DNA of 64,000 bases from Nocardia arthritidis. GTDB lineage: Bacteria; Actinomycetota; Actinomycetes; Mycobacteriales; Mycobacteriaceae. The notes beneath the pieces are model-generated. The model did no database searches. It had not been told where the DNA came from and saw nothing but the letters and a program-made list of their open reading frames with translations. Numbering within the stretch: the first letter of the stretch is position 1; each line of letters opens with the position of its first letter. Both the position numbers and the translations under genes were made by a program. Location of the stretch: NCBI RefSeq assembly GCF_011801145.1, contig NZ_CP046172.1:3968001-4032000 (forward strand), given 5' to 3'. Below are positions 16,178-24,863 of this stretch, piece by piece.

Positions 16178-17092
16178 ATGTCCGCACCCAGCCCGAGCGC
16201 CGTACCCGCCATGCCCACCGCGATCATCAGCGTCAAACCGGTCGTTCTTCCCGCGCCGGAGCGCGGCGACGACCTGCGGGTTCGCGTGTCCGCGCCCGTC
16301 ACCGGCTCCGGCCTGCCGGTCCTCGTATTCGCCCACGGCTTCGGACAGTCGATGTCCTCTTACGACCCGCTTGTCGACTTCTGGGCGAGCAACGGCTTCG
16401 TCGTCGTCCAACCGACATTCCTCGATTCACGGACCCTCGGCCTCAACCCCGCCGACCCGCGCTACCCGGATATCTGGCGCATTCGGGTCCGGGACGTCAC
16501 GCGGGTACTCGATGAACTCGATCGCGTCGTCGCCGCGATTCCTGGGCTCGGCGACCGAATCGATCGCGACCGCATCGCCGCCGCGGGACACTCCTGGGGC
16601 GGTCAGACCGTCGGCATGCTGCTCGGGGCGCGCGTACTCGGCGCGGATGAGGAGGATATGACCGATCCCAGGGTGAAAGCCGGTGTGCTCCTCGCGACGG
16701 CCGGCCGCGGCGGCGATGACCTGACACCGTTCGCGACGCAGAATTTCCCCTTCATGAACCCCGACTTCGACGGCCTCACCACGCCGACCCTCGTGGTCGC
16801 CGGCGATAACGACCAATCCCACCTCTCCACCCGCGGCCCCGACTGGTTCACCGACGCCTACGTCTACAGTCCCGGCGCCCGCGGCCTGCTCACGGTATTC
16901 GGGGGCGAGCATTCGCTGGGCGGAATCCACGGCTACAACGCCGCGGACACCACCGACGAGAGCCCCGAACGCGTCGCCTTCATCCGGGAGGCCACCTGGG
17001 CGTACCTGCGCAGCGAACTCGGGATCGACGAGACGGCGTGGAAGGATCTCGCGCGGGCCACCCACCCGATCGGCCGCATCGACACCAGGTAG
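16178..17092 (+). CDS. alpha/beta-hydrolase, chlorophyllase/dienelactone hydrolase-like
   Basis: 304 residues. The oxyanion motif is VFAHGFGQSMSSYDP and the nucleophile elbow GHSWGG has Ser139. The Asp is in LVVAGDNDQS (D210 or D212) and His245 is in VFGGEHSLGG, giving a complete triad. It resembles the PET-hydrolase/chlorophyllase-like cluster of actinobacterial esterases, but has no signal peptide, so it acts in the cytoplasm. ATG 16178 has the RBS GAAGGGA. Expression is probably controlled by the divergent TetR through the twin operators. Natural ester substrate unknown. Confidence 0.85.
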   Translation: MSAPSPSAVPAMPTAIISVKPVVLPAPERGDDLRVRVSAPVTGSGLPVLVFAHGFGQSMSSYDPLVDFWASNGFVVVQPTFLDSRTLGLNPADPRYPDIWRIRVRDVTRVLDELDRVVAAIPGLGDRIDRDRIAAAGHSWGGQTVGMLLGARVLGADEEDMTDPRVKAGVLLATAGRGGDDLTPFATQNFPFMNPDFDGLTTPTLVVAGDNDQSHLSTRGPDWFTDAYVYSPGARGLLTVFGGEHSLGGIHGYNAADTTDESPERVAFIREATWAYLRSELGIDETAWKDLARATHPIGRIDTR

Positions 17093-17161
17093 CCGCGGAA
17101 ATCCCTTGGGTCGCCGAATATTCGGTCGACCGCGGCGGTCCGGTCCGGTAACGATGGGCGG

Positions 17162-18019
17162 GTGACGAGTCTGGGTGTTGTCTTCGAACCGCAGAATCCG
17201 CCGGAGCAACTGCGAGAGGTGGTGCGCGTAGCCGATTCGGCTGGCCTGGAACAGCTTTGGCTGTGCGAGGACTGCTTCGCCGAGGGTGGCATCGCCACCG
17301 CCGCGGCCGCGCTGGCCTGGTCCGAGCGGGTGCGCATCGGTGTCGGGGTGCTTCCCGCTCCGCTGCGCAATGTCGCGGTGACGGCGATGGAAATCGCCAC
17401 GCTGGAGCGAATATTTCCCGGCCGGACGATCTGGGGTGTCGGCCACGGTAATCAGCAGTGGATGAGTCAGGCCGGCGCCCGGGTCGCCTCGCCGCTCACC
17501 CTGCTGCGCGAATATCTCGATGCCCTAAGGGGTTTGCTCGCGGGAGAGCGAATCAGCGTGCGGGGCCGCTACATTCGACTCGACGATGTCGCGCTCGACT
17601 GGCCGCCCGCGGCCGCGCCCACCGTGATCGTCGGCGGATTCGGGCCGCGCACGCTGCGGCTGGCCGGTGCGGCCGCCGATGGCGTCGTCACCGGCACCGC
17701 GCTCGCAGGCATGCGACAGGCTATCGAGCTCACGCAGGAAGACCGGCCGCACGGCGGGGACTTCTCGTTCATGGTCCAACTGGTGGCCGCCACCGGCCCC
17801 GGCGCGGCCGAACGCGCCGAAGCCGAAGTGCGAAAATTGGGCCATACCAGCGAAGATGGTCTCTGTGCCGTCGGCGATGCCCAGGCGATCGCCGATACCG
17901 TCGCACAATGGGCGCAGGCCGGTGCCGACACCGTCATCCTCGAACCCACACCCGACGAGCCCGACCCCGTAGGGTTCGTCCGCTTCATCGCCGAAAAGGT
18001 GAGCCCGCTCATCGCCTAA
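17162..18019 (+). CDS. LLM-class F420-dependent oxidoreductase
   Basis: 285 residues with the luciferase-like barrel: LWLCEDCFAEGG (after strand 2), VRIGVGVLPAPLRN, ERIFPGRTIWGVGHGN and PTVIVGGFGPRTLRLAG near the phosphate-binding end. The architecture matches F420-dependent methylene-H4MPT reductase-like enzymes of actinobacteria, which oxidise or reduce small metabolites with F420. Substrate unknown. GTG start at 17162. Its TAA stop sits at the boundary of the 67-bp repeat array, so the gene end abuts the repeats. Confidence 0.9.
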   Translation: MTSLGVVFEPQNPPEQLREVVRVADSAGLEQLWLCEDCFAEGGIATAAAALAWSERVRIGVGVLPAPLRNVAVTAMEIATLERIFPGRTIWGVGHGNQQWMSQAGARVASPLTLLREYLDALRGLLAGERISVRGRYIRLDDVALDWPPAAAPTVIVGGFGPRTLRLAGAAADGVVTGTALAGMRQAIELTQEDRPHGGDFSFMVQLVAATGPGAAERAEAEVRKLGHTSEDGLCAVGDAQAIADTVAQWAQAGADTVILEPTPDEPDPVGFVRFIAEKVSPLIA

Positions 18020-18218
18020 TGTGCGCCGCCAGCAACGCCGTCCGCAGACCGCGCATAGTCGCAGCGAATGCGGCGGTACGCCTAATCGGTGCTGTCGGTG
18101 GAGCCGTCCCTGGCCCGTGCATGGCCGGAGTGAATGGCCGAGGTATGTCTAATCGGTGCTGTCGGCGAAGCTGTTCCCGGCCCGTGCACGGCCGGAGCAA
18201 ATGGCCGAGGTACGCCTA
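18013..18218. repeat. tandem array of a 67-bp dispersed repeat (three units)
   Basis: Units begin at about 18017, 18084 and 18151. The last two start aatcggtgctgtcgg exactly 67 bp apart and end in ggccgaggta(c/t)g(c/t)ct. Each unit contains a near-palindromic core such as GGCCCGTGCACGGCC. Unit 1 is the most divergent of the array but the closest to the copy inside tetR (4308-4375). The units code for nothing convincing. The array fills the space between the LLM gene and a weak minus-strand ORF. Confidence 0.8.
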
Positions 18219-18665
18219 TGGTTTGTCAGGCCCGATCCTGCGCGGTTTGGCGATGCGCCGAATCCCCGCTGCCGAGGCGTCGTTGCCCGCTCGTTTCCGC
18301 CGCACCGCGCCGAAATCGATGACGCTCCCGTCATGTTCGGTTCGACCCGGATCGGATACCGGAGTGTGCTGCCACGCGGGACCGAGGTCCAACGGCCAGG
18401 CACCCGTTTCGCGCTGCAGCTCCGATCGCAGTACGGGTTTGGTGGGTGTCGGATCGAGGACGGGGCCACTGTCGGAGCGCCAGGTTTTGCGGCGAGGTTC
18501 GGCGGCATCTTCCGTGACGCGCCGGGGGCGATGCGGTAGCCGGATGAGTTTCGCTGTGTGCTTGCCCGTTTCGGGGTGACCGGTTTCGGCGGCATCCTCG
18601 TTTTCCGGCGTACCAGATCGCACCGCATCGAACTCGTTTTCACCGGGGCCCGGCAAGTCACTCAC
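18216..18665 (-). CDS. hypothetical, Pro/Arg/Glu-rich protein
   Basis: 149 codons from GTG 18665, five bases after the stop of the VOC remnant, with AGGGG just before the start. The product is charged and low in hydrophobic residues (PENEDAAETGHPETGKHTAK, RKRAGNDASAAGIRRIAKPR), so it is probably disordered. The stop TAG falls at the edge of the 67-bp repeat array. No family is recognised. It could be a decayed or spurious frame in a degrading region. Confidence 0.3.
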   Translation of the reverse strand: MSDLPGPGENEFDAVRSGTPENEDAAETGHPETGKHTAKLIRLPHRPRRVTEDAAEPRRKTWRSDSGPVLDPTPTKPVLRSELQRETGAWPLDLGPAWQHTPVSDPGRTEHDGSVIDFGAVRRKRAGNDASAAGIRRIAKPRRIGPDKP

Positions 18666-18669
18666 GCCC

Positions 18670-18996
18670 CTATTCTGCCTCAGGTTCGCACAGTCGTTCC
18701 GACGCTCCTTCCCTGGGCACCGGATTAGCCAGTATTCGGGCCCGCAGCCGTGGTGACCACTGCACGTATTCGACATTGGTTCCGTCACTGTGACGCAGGT
18801 AGGCGTATCGGCCGGTTTCGCTTCGGAAGGGGCCACCGATGATCGCGGCCTCGGTGAGGTCGGCGATCAATTCGTCGAGATCGTCGACGATCACCGGACC
18901 GATCGTCGACCGGTATCGGTCGGTGTGTTCGGGTGCGCCCGCGATGAGCAGAAAGTCACCGACGGCGGCGGCCGGAGCGGGGCTCGTCGAGACCGT
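18670..18996 (-). pseudogene. remnant of a VOC/glyoxalase-family protein (C-terminal module only)
   Basis: The open frame from 18996 encodes VGDFLLIAGAPEHTDRYRST, then IVDDLDELIADLTEAAIIGG, GRYAYLRHSDGTNVEYVQWS and a short tail. This is the C-terminal beta-alpha-beta module of a VOC protein, including the metal/substrate strand (HSDGTNVEYV). The N-terminal module is missing: the frame meets a TGA at 18997 and no ATG/GTG precedes the conserved part, the first being GTG 18894 inside the domain. A decayed or rearranged gene is the simplest reading; a 74-residue protein from GTG 18894 is possible but would lack the first strand. Confidence 0.6.
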
Positions 18997-19147
18997 TCAC
19001 ACTTTGTGCGTATGGTCTCGCACGCACCTCGACCAGCTACTCACCGCACCCGCACACCGATCGATCGGAGAGCCGGGTCACATGAGGTAGCTGCGAAAGT
19101 GCCGGGCGCTTAGGGTGATACCGCTAATGATCTTGAAAGGGGTGGGT

Positions 19148-19846
19148 GTGGATATCGATGCCGCGGTGTTCGATGTGTTCGGCACGTTGACCGATTGGCG
19201 TTCCAGTGTGGCGGGTGAGCTGGCCGCGGCCGGGGCCGGACAGTCCGCGGATTGGTTCGCGGTCACCGACGCATGGCGCGGTCGGTACAGTCCGACGTTG
19301 GCGAAAGTCCTTGCGGGAGAGCTGCCTTGGCAGTCGCTCGATGCGCTGCACCGGATCATGCTCGACGAGGTGCTTGCGGAATTCGGCCTGGACGGGTTCG
19401 ACGAGCCCACCCGCGACGAGCTGGTGACGGCCTGGCATCGCCTCCGCCCATGGCCCGACGCACCGGACGGCCTCGCGCGACTCCACCGGTCCGACGTGCT
19501 CACCGCGACGCTCTCGAACGGCGGCGTCGGCCTGCTCGCCCGCCTGACCAAACAGGCCGGGCTGCGCTTCGACTGCATTCTGTCGGCGGAATTGGCGAAC
19601 TCGTACAAACCCGATCCGAAGGTCTATCTGCGCGCCGCCGAACTCCTCGATGTCGCGCCGGGACGCCTCCTGATGGTGGCCTGCCACCCCACCGATCTCG
19701 CGGCCGCCGCGCGGGCCGGCCTCCGCACGGCTTACATTCCCCGCCCGTTGGAATGGGGCCCCGACGCCCCGCCGGTCGCCGCACCCACCGACGTCGACCT
19801 CATCGCCGCCGATGTCGTAGACCTGGCCGAGCAACTGGCGCGCTGA
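19148..19846 (+). CDS. L-2-haloacid dehalogenase-like HAD hydrolase (type II)
   Basis: About 232 residues. Motif I AAVFDVFGTLTDW carries the nucleophilic Asp. LTATLSNGGVGLLARL is motif II, SYKPDPKVYLRAAELL holds the conserved Lys, and MVACHPTDLAAAARAGLRTA is the acidic motif region. CHPTDL replaces the usual D-x-x-G-A pattern seen in type II dehalogenases (HxxDL is common in them). It would hydrolyse a 2-haloacid or a related phosphoester. The start is taken at GTG 19148 because AAAGGGG lies 5 bp upstream; GTG 19142 and ATG 19127 are in frame. Confidence 0.85.
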   Translation: MDIDAAVFDVFGTLTDWRSSVAGELAAAGAGQSADWFAVTDAWRGRYSPTLAKVLAGELPWQSLDALHRIMLDEVLAEFGLDGFDEPTRDELVTAWHRLRPWPDAPDGLARLHRSDVLTATLSNGGVGLLARLTKQAGLRFDCILSAELANSYKPDPKVYLRAAELLDVAPGRLLMVACHPTDLAAAARAGLRTAYIPRPLEWGPDAPPVAAPTDVDLIAADVVDLAEQLAR

Positions 19847-19900
19847 TCGAATTCGGTGGGGAAGCCGGTCAGGTACGCGGTGCCCGGTAAGACCGAACGG

Positions 19901-20803
19901 CTACTCGTCGGCCGCAGGCAGCGTGCGCGCACGCTGGGTGACGGCAATCGCGATCTTGACGAACGCATCGCGGAGCGGGTGGTGGGTGGTGTTCAACCAG
20001 ACGATTTTCAGGAAGACCGGCGGAGCATCCGTCAGCTCCCGGAACCGGACGTGTGGATGCCCGTGAAAGGTCGTGGTCGATAGGGGTGTAACCCCTACAC
20101 CCCGCTTCGCGGCGATCGCTTCGAGCCATTCATCGATATTCCGGGCCGTGGTGATCATCCGGCCGTCCGTCGCATGTCCCCAGAGGTCGACCTCCGTGGT
20201 GCCGACAATTCCGATGACGAGCGGTTCGGCGGCCAGGTCGCGCAGCGAGACAGTCCTGCGGTTACTCAATGGATGGTCTGCCGGAAGTGCCGCCACCCGA
20301 GGCTCGCTGAGCAAGAACGCGCTGGCGACTCGATCGTCCGGAGGCTCGCTGCGCAGGAAGGCCACGTGTGTGTCGCCCTCGTCGAGGCCGGCCAGCGGTG
20401 TCATGGTGCGGACCAATTCGACCTGCGCACCCGGGCACGTCTCCTCGAACTCGCGCACGATTTCCGCCGTGTACACCCCGGCCGCGGTCCAGGTGAAGCC
20501 GACTCGGAGCACGATCCGTTGCCCGCGAACGGCATGCTCGGCCTCTCGAATGGTCGTCAGCACCCGATGCGCGTACGGCAGCAGTCGGGCTCCGGCCTCG
20601 GTCACCGTCACCTGTTGACCGGATCTGTCCACCAGCCGCGCATCGATCAGCCGCTCGAGTTGCGCGACCGTCCGGCTCAGCGCGGGCTGACTCACGAAAA
20701 GTGCGTTCGACGCGCGCGTGAAGCTCCCTTGCTCGACGAGGGTGACCAGCGCGCGCAGATGCCGGACCTCGATTCTGCTCCCCGAAGAAACCATCTTGCC
20801 CAT
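19901..20803 (-). CDS. LysR-family transcriptional regulator
   Basis: About 300 residues from ATG 20803 (GGGGGGCGGC upstream); GTG 20824 is an in-frame alternative. The HTH reads LRALVTLVEQGSFTRASNAL then FVSQPALSRTVAQLERLIDA. The effector domain includes VLRVGFTWTAAGVYTAEIV and VGVTPLSTTTFHGHPHVRF. It is divergent from the dioxygenase-TSUP-radical SAM operon at 21115 and is its likely regulator, so its ligand may be the substrate or product of that pathway. Confidence 0.92.
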   Translation of the reverse strand: MGKMVSSGSRIEVRHLRALVTLVEQGSFTRASNALFVSQPALSRTVAQLERLIDARLVDRSGQQVTVTEAGARLLPYAHRVLTTIREAEHAVRGQRIVLRVGFTWTAAGVYTAEIVREFEETCPGAQVELVRTMTPLAGLDEGDTHVAFLRSEPPDDRVASAFLLSEPRVAALPADHPLSNRRTVSLRDLAAEPLVIGIVGTTEVDLWGHATDGRMITTARNIDEWLEAIAAKRGVGVTPLSTTTFHGHPHVRFRELTDAPPVFLKIVWLNTTHHPLRDAFVKIAIAVTQRARTLPAADE

Positions 20804-20893
20804 GCCGCCCCCCAAGTGCGTCACGACACCACCATGAAGAATGAACCGATAACCCGCGCAAACCCAGACCCGACTTCTGGCGCCCCATAAATT

Positions 20894-20923
20894 CCGACTG
20901 GTCGGTCCGATAGCTTCCTATCG
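20894..20923. promoter_or_regulatory. two adjacent dyads in the lysR / dioxygenase-operon divergent promoter
   Basis: CCGAC-TG-GTCGG (20894-20905) is followed at once by CGATAG-CTTC-CTATCG (20908-20923); both have perfect arms. They lie in the roughly 310-bp gap between the divergent lysR and the 21115 operon and are good candidates for LysR binding. Nothing else coding is visible in the gap apart from a 6-codon frame at 21071. Confidence 0.4.
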
Positions 20924-21114
20924 TGGCTCGGATGCCATTCGAGCGACTGTGGAGCGAATCGGCTGCGCCCGATTGGGCCACCGCGAGTAACCACCGGATA
21001 TGTGTTCAGCGTATACACCATGCGATCTTTGCATTGGCTACACCTCGCCGTACAGACCTAGCCTCCTAAATGAATCGAAAAGCCTTGTAACCTATTACCA
21101 GTAATGGGGTTGAC

Positions 21115-21831
21115 GTGCGGATCACTGATGAGAAGAGTTTTTCCGAGACCGCGTTGGCGGATACCGGCCACGCTCTGGTAACGGAACTCCGGAACGAAGG
21201 GGAAGCGGTCCACCTGCTCGAGTCCCTTGGTTCGATAATTCCGCAGTACGACGGCAAAGTCCGGCATGATGTGACCTATCAGCCCGGATACCAGGATCAG
21301 TCCTATTCGCGCAGCACGAATACGATCCGCGCGCATACCGAGGCACCGGGGTGGACTCCGGAACCGCCCCGCTACCTCGCGCTGTACTGTCATCGGCAGG
21401 ACCGGTTCGGCGGCGGCCACACCGACCTGCTCGATGGCGAGGTGCTGCGCGAACGGCTGCCCGCCGCGGAACTGGACCTCATGGCCGCTATGCCGATCAC
21501 ATTCCCGGGACGAAACGGCTCGATCACCGCGCCGATGTTCGAGACACATGCGGACGGCCGCAAACTGTTGCGGTTCAGCTTCAATCTGTTGACCAGCGGC
21601 AGCTACGAAGCGAAATTGACCGAACCGACGCCGGACCCCGCGGATCTTCCGGCGGGCGCGGCGGGAGTTTCCCTTGCCCACCAGGTCAGTGCGCTGTTCG
21701 ATGAATTCCGGACGCGAATCCTTATTCCGGAAAACGGCCTTTTGATCTGGGATAATCAGCGCCTCCTGCACGCCCGATCCGAATATTCCGACCGGGCGCG
21801 CCATCTGACCAGATTCTGGCTCAGCATATAA
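21115..21831 (+). CDS. Fe(II)/2-oxoglutarate dioxygenase, clavaminate synthase-like
   Basis: 238 residues, short for the TauD/CAS superfamily. The iron ligands are H74 and E76 in IRAHTEAP (HxE form), with distal H219 in DNQRLLHARSEY. R233 (HLTRFWL) can bind the 2OG carboxylate. The HxE rather than HxD pattern is shared with asparagine-oxygenase/clavaminate-synthase-like amino-acid hydroxylases. The start is GTG 21115. Its stop is immediately followed by the ATG of the TSUP gene, and a radical SAM aminomutase-like gene follows, suggesting hydroxylation of an amino acid in a three-step unit under the divergent LysR. Confidence 0.85.
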   Translation: MRITDEKSFSETALADTGHALVTELRNEGEAVHLLESLGSIIPQYDGKVRHDVTYQPGYQDQSYSRSTNTIRAHTEAPGWTPEPPRYLALYCHRQDRFGGGHTDLLDGEVLRERLPAAELDLMAAMPITFPGRNGSITAPMFETHADGRKLLRFSFNLLTSGSYEAKLTEPTPDPADLPAGAAGVSLAHQVSALFDEFRTRILIPENGLLIWDNQRLLHARSEYSDRARHLTRFWLSI

Positions 21832-22602
21832 ATGGATTTCTCAACCGCCGCACTTCTGTTGCCGATCGTCGCCTTCGCCGCGGGCTGGATTGATTCCGTG
21901 GTGGGCGGCGGCGGCCTGTTACAACTTCCGGCCCTCATGATCGCGGTTCCCGGCGCTCCGGTGGCCACGCTGCTCGGAACGAACAAACTGGCATCCGCCG
22001 CAGGCATGTCGATGGCCGCGCTGACGTACACCCGCCGCCTGACCACGAACCGGCGGATCGCGTGGCTCGCCGGGCTGCTCGGCATCGGCGCGGCGGCCAC
22101 CGGGGCCGCGTGCGCGGGTGCCATGTCCTCGGCCGTGCTGCGTCCGATGGTCCTAGCGGTCCTCGTCGGCGTGCTGGCAATCGTCGTGCTGCGCCCCGGT
22201 TTCGGAGCCACCGAGCGGGTAGTACCGAGACCTGTGCTGCGCGGTGTCCTCGCCACCGCGGTCGCGGGACTGGCCATCGGTTTCTACGACGGAATCCTCG
22301 GGCCTGGCACCGGCGCCTTCCTCGTCTTGGCGTTCACCGGCCTCATCGGCACGGACTTCCTGCGTAGTTCCGCGCTCGCGAAGATCGTCAATACCGGCAC
22401 CAACGTGGGGGCGCTGACCGTCTTCGCGCTGCAGGGGCACGTGCTGTGGAGCGTCGGTCTCGGGATGGCCGTGGCCAGTGTGCTCGGCGCGCGGCTGGGC
22501 TCGATAACGACGCTCCGGCGCGGAGCCACGTTCGTGCGGGCGGTGCTGATCTGTACCGCGATATCGCTCATCCTCAAGCTCGGCTACGACGAATTCGGCT
22601 GA
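21832..22602 (+). CDS. TSUP (TauE/SafE) family membrane permease
   Basis: 256 residues with about eight hydrophobic segments. The family signature GWIDSVVGGGGLLQLPALM is in the first half and GFYDGILGPGTGAFLVLAF is its repeat in the second, the internal duplication of TSUP proteins. These move small anions, sulfonates or organic acids across the membrane. It starts at the base after the dioxygenase stop, and is followed 34 bp later by the radical SAM gene. In this operon it could export the product or import a sulfonate or other substrate. Confidence 0.92.
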   Translation: MDFSTAALLLPIVAFAAGWIDSVVGGGGLLQLPALMIAVPGAPVATLLGTNKLASAAGMSMAALTYTRRLTTNRRIAWLAGLLGIGAAATGAACAGAMSSAVLRPMVLAVLVGVLAIVVLRPGFGATERVVPRPVLRGVLATAVAGLAIGFYDGILGPGTGAFLVLAFTGLIGTDFLRSSALAKIVNTGTNVGALTVFALQGHVLWSVGLGMAVASVLGARLGSITTLRRGATFVRAVLICTAISLILKLGYDEFG

Positions 22603-22636
22603 GCCGCAACAAGACCCATGGAAGAAGGGGGACACT

Positions 22637-23953
22637 GTGACCGCGGCGATTTCCCGCCCGCCGGTCCGGACGTTCCGGGCCTACACCACAAAACACCTCG
22701 ACGAACTGACCGCGCGAGCCGGACTTTCCCCGGCCGAGCGCCTGGCCGTCAGAGCGGTTGCGACCGTATTGCCGTTCCGCACCAACAGTTATGTCGTCGA
22801 CGAGCTCATCGACTGGTCCGCCGCACCCGATGATCCGATCTACCGGCTGGTCTTCCCGCAGGCGGATATGCTGCCTGCCGAGGACGTCGCCGCCATCGCG
22901 GATCTGCTCAGCGGCGCGGCCCCACGGTCGCAGATCGAGGCCGCCGCGCACGCGGTGCGGATGAAGCTCAATCCGCATCCGGCCGGGCAGCGGCAACTCA
23001 ACGTGCCCAGACAGGGGACCGAAGCGCTACCCGGCATGCAGCACAAATACCGGGAGACGGTGCTCTTCTTCCCGAGTCAGGGCCAGACCTGTCACGCGTA
23101 CTGCACATACTGTTTTCGCTGGGCCCAGTTCGTCGGCGAACCCGATCTCAAGATCAGCGGCGGGATGATCGATCGGTTGGTCGCGTATGTGACCGCCCAC
23201 CCCGAGATCACCAGCGTGCTCATCACCGGCGGTGACGCGATGATCATGAACGAGTCGGTATTGCGTCGGTACGTAGATCCGCTGCTGCGGATCGAGCAAC
23301 TCGAGTCGATCAGGATCGGTACCAAATCGCTGGCTTATTGGCCGCAGAAGTTCATCGGCGACCCGGACGCCGACGATATGCTCCGTCTGTTCGAACGGGT
23401 CCGCGCGGCCGGGAAGAACCTCGCGTTCATGGCGCATTTCACCCACCCGCGCGAACTGGAGCCGCCGTCGGTGGCCGAGGCGATGCGCCGCATCACCGAC
23501 ACCGGTGCGACCATCCGTACCCAGTCACCGCTGATTCGCTCGATCAACGACGACCCCCGGATTTGGGAAACGATGTGGCGCCGCCAAATACGGCTCGGCG
23601 CCGTGCCCTATTACCTGTTCGTCGAGCGTGATACCGGGCCGCGGGACTACTTCGCGGTACCGCTCACCCGCGCGTACGAGATCTTCCGGGACGCCTACAA
23701 GAATGTCTCCGGACTGGCGCGAACCGTTCGCGGCCCGTCGATGTCGGCCACCCCCGGCAAGGTGTGCGTGGACGGCCTGGTGGAGGTGAACGGCGAGCAG
23801 GTCTTCCAGCTGCACTTCATCCAGGCTCGCGATCCGGAGCTGGTCAACCGGCCGTTCTTCGCGAAATACGATCCGGCCGCGGTGTGGCTGGATCAGCTCA
23901 CCCCCGCGTTCGCCGACCGATTCCCCTTCGAACCGGGCACGCGGGCGGCATGA
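22637..23953 (+). CDS. radical SAM enzyme, lysine 2,3-aminomutase-like (KamA family)
   Basis: 438 residues. The [4Fe-4S]/SAM motif CHAYCTYC places cysteines at 152, 156 and 159, followed by FRW as in KamA. LITGGDAMIMNESVLRRYVD is the GGD segment that contacts SAM. RGPSMSATPGKVCVDG near residue 373 holds a Lys that could bind PLP. It is clearly in the aminomutase branch but too divergent to name the amino acid; the product would be a beta-amino acid. The GTG start at 22637 lies a few bases downstream of GAAGAAGGGGGA. It is third gene of the dioxygenase-TSUP operon. Confidence 0.85.
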   Translation: MTAAISRPPVRTFRAYTTKHLDELTARAGLSPAERLAVRAVATVLPFRTNSYVVDELIDWSAAPDDPIYRLVFPQADMLPAEDVAAIADLLSGAAPRSQIEAAAHAVRMKLNPHPAGQRQLNVPRQGTEALPGMQHKYRETVLFFPSQGQTCHAYCTYCFRWAQFVGEPDLKISGGMIDRLVAYVTAHPEITSVLITGGDAMIMNESVLRRYVDPLLRIEQLESIRIGTKSLAYWPQKFIGDPDADDMLRLFERVRAAGKNLAFMAHFTHPRELEPPSVAEAMRRITDTGATIRTQSPLIRSINDDPRIWETMWRRQIRLGAVPYYLFVERDTGPRDYFAVPLTRAYEIFRDAYKNVSGLARTVRGPSMSATPGKVCVDGLVEVNGEQVFQLHFIQARDPELVNRPFFAKYDPAAVWLDQLTPAFADRFPFEPGTRAA

Positions 23954-23980
23954 GATCCCGCCTCGACAAGCGCTGATCCC

Positions 23981-24283
23981 TCAACGAACGCTGAACACGA
24001 CCTCCCCGGTGCACCGGGTGAAGCTCACCTTCCCCGACTCGACGAACCGTGCGCCCTCGGCGCGCAACTCGACGGCCGGGCCCGATTCGTACGCGGCGAA
24101 GGTCTCCCGATCCGGGAACAGGTAGCGGCTCTCGACGCGCCCGTCGTCGAGCAGGACGACCTGGCCGGAAACGGCCGCGCCGAGCTCGACCACCTTCGCC
24201 ACATGCCCGTCACGCATCCAGGCCAGGTACTCCGTCCGCGCCTCGTCGCCGGTGAATTCCGCGGTAACCACATATGTGAACAT
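23981..24283 (-). CDS. DUF4286-family protein
   Basis: 100 residues, a small dimeric alpha/beta-barrel-type protein. MFTYVVTAEFTGDEARTEYL followed by AWMRDGHVAKVVELGA, and RYLFPDRETFAAYESG, match DUF4286. No function is established for the family. It is divergent from the AraC-type gene across a gap of about 130 bp. Confidence 0.8.
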   Translation of the reverse strand: MFTYVVTAEFTGDEARTEYLAWMRDGHVAKVVELGAAVSGQVVLLDDGRVESRYLFPDRETFAAYESGPAVELRAEGARFVESGKVSFTRCTGEVVFSVR

Positions 24284-24414
24284 GTATGAAAACTAGTACA
24301 GGACAACGGTATCCGGCTCGACCGGAAAATCGCATCATCGACGGTATCGGAACAGATCCGGGCCGCGCCGACCTGATCTGGGCAAATCCGGTTCGGCGTG
24401 GCACTATCTGGCAG

Positions 24415-24858
24415 GTGACATCCGCTACGGAGCAGCACCTGCGTGATCTGGCCCGGTTGCGCCGCGTCCGGGACCGGATCGACCGCGAATACGCGCAGCC
24501 GCTGGACGTCGAATCGCTCGCCAGGGATGCGCACATGTCGGCGGGCCACCTCAGCCGCCAGTTCCGGCTCGCCTACGGCGAATCGCCGTACGGCTATCTG
24601 ATGACGCGGCGCATCGAGCGCGCGATGGCGCTGCTGCGGCGCGGTGATATGAGCGTCACCGAGGTCTGTTTCGCGGTCGGGTGTTCGTCGCTCGGCACCT
24701 TCAGCACCCGTTTCACCGAATTGGTCGGCGTCGCGCCGAGCGTCTACCGGCGCGACGCCGCGCTCGCGACTGCCGGGATGCCGTCGTGCGTCGCGAAGCA
24801 GGTAACCAGACCGATCAGAAATCGAGAAGCTCCGGTTACCTCACAGCAACTAACGTGA
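24415..24858 (+). CDS. AraC-family transcriptional regulator
   Basis: 147 residues containing little besides the double HTH: LARDAHMSAGHLSRQFRLAY is helix pair one, and MSVTEVCFAVGCSSLGTFST is the second motif before RFTELVGVAPSVYRR. There is no ligand domain, typical of the short AraC proteins paired with VOC genes. GTG 24415 is chosen because the conserved part begins at once. The stop overlaps GTG 24855 of the VOC gene (GTGA), so the two are coupled and the regulator probably controls the VOC enzyme. Confidence 0.9.
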   Translation: MTSATEQHLRDLARLRRVRDRIDREYAQPLDVESLARDAHMSAGHLSRQFRLAYGESPYGYLMTRRIERAMALLRRGDMSVTEVCFAVGCSSLGTFSTRFTELVGVAPSVYRRDAALATAGMPSCVAKQVTRPIRNREAPVTSQQLT

Positions 24859-24863
24859 CCGTC

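Noticed and set aside
18134..18322. Short plus-strand ORF with repeated GAVGEAVPGPC peptide
   Set aside because: It simply translates the 67-bp non-coding repeat; no RBS and no conserved start.
21071..21091. Six-codon ORF (MNRKAL) before the 21115 dioxygenase, compared with peptides A and B
   Set aside because: Too short, ends 23 bp before the GTG and is not coupled, so it does not match the pattern seen at 47.0 and 53.1 kb.
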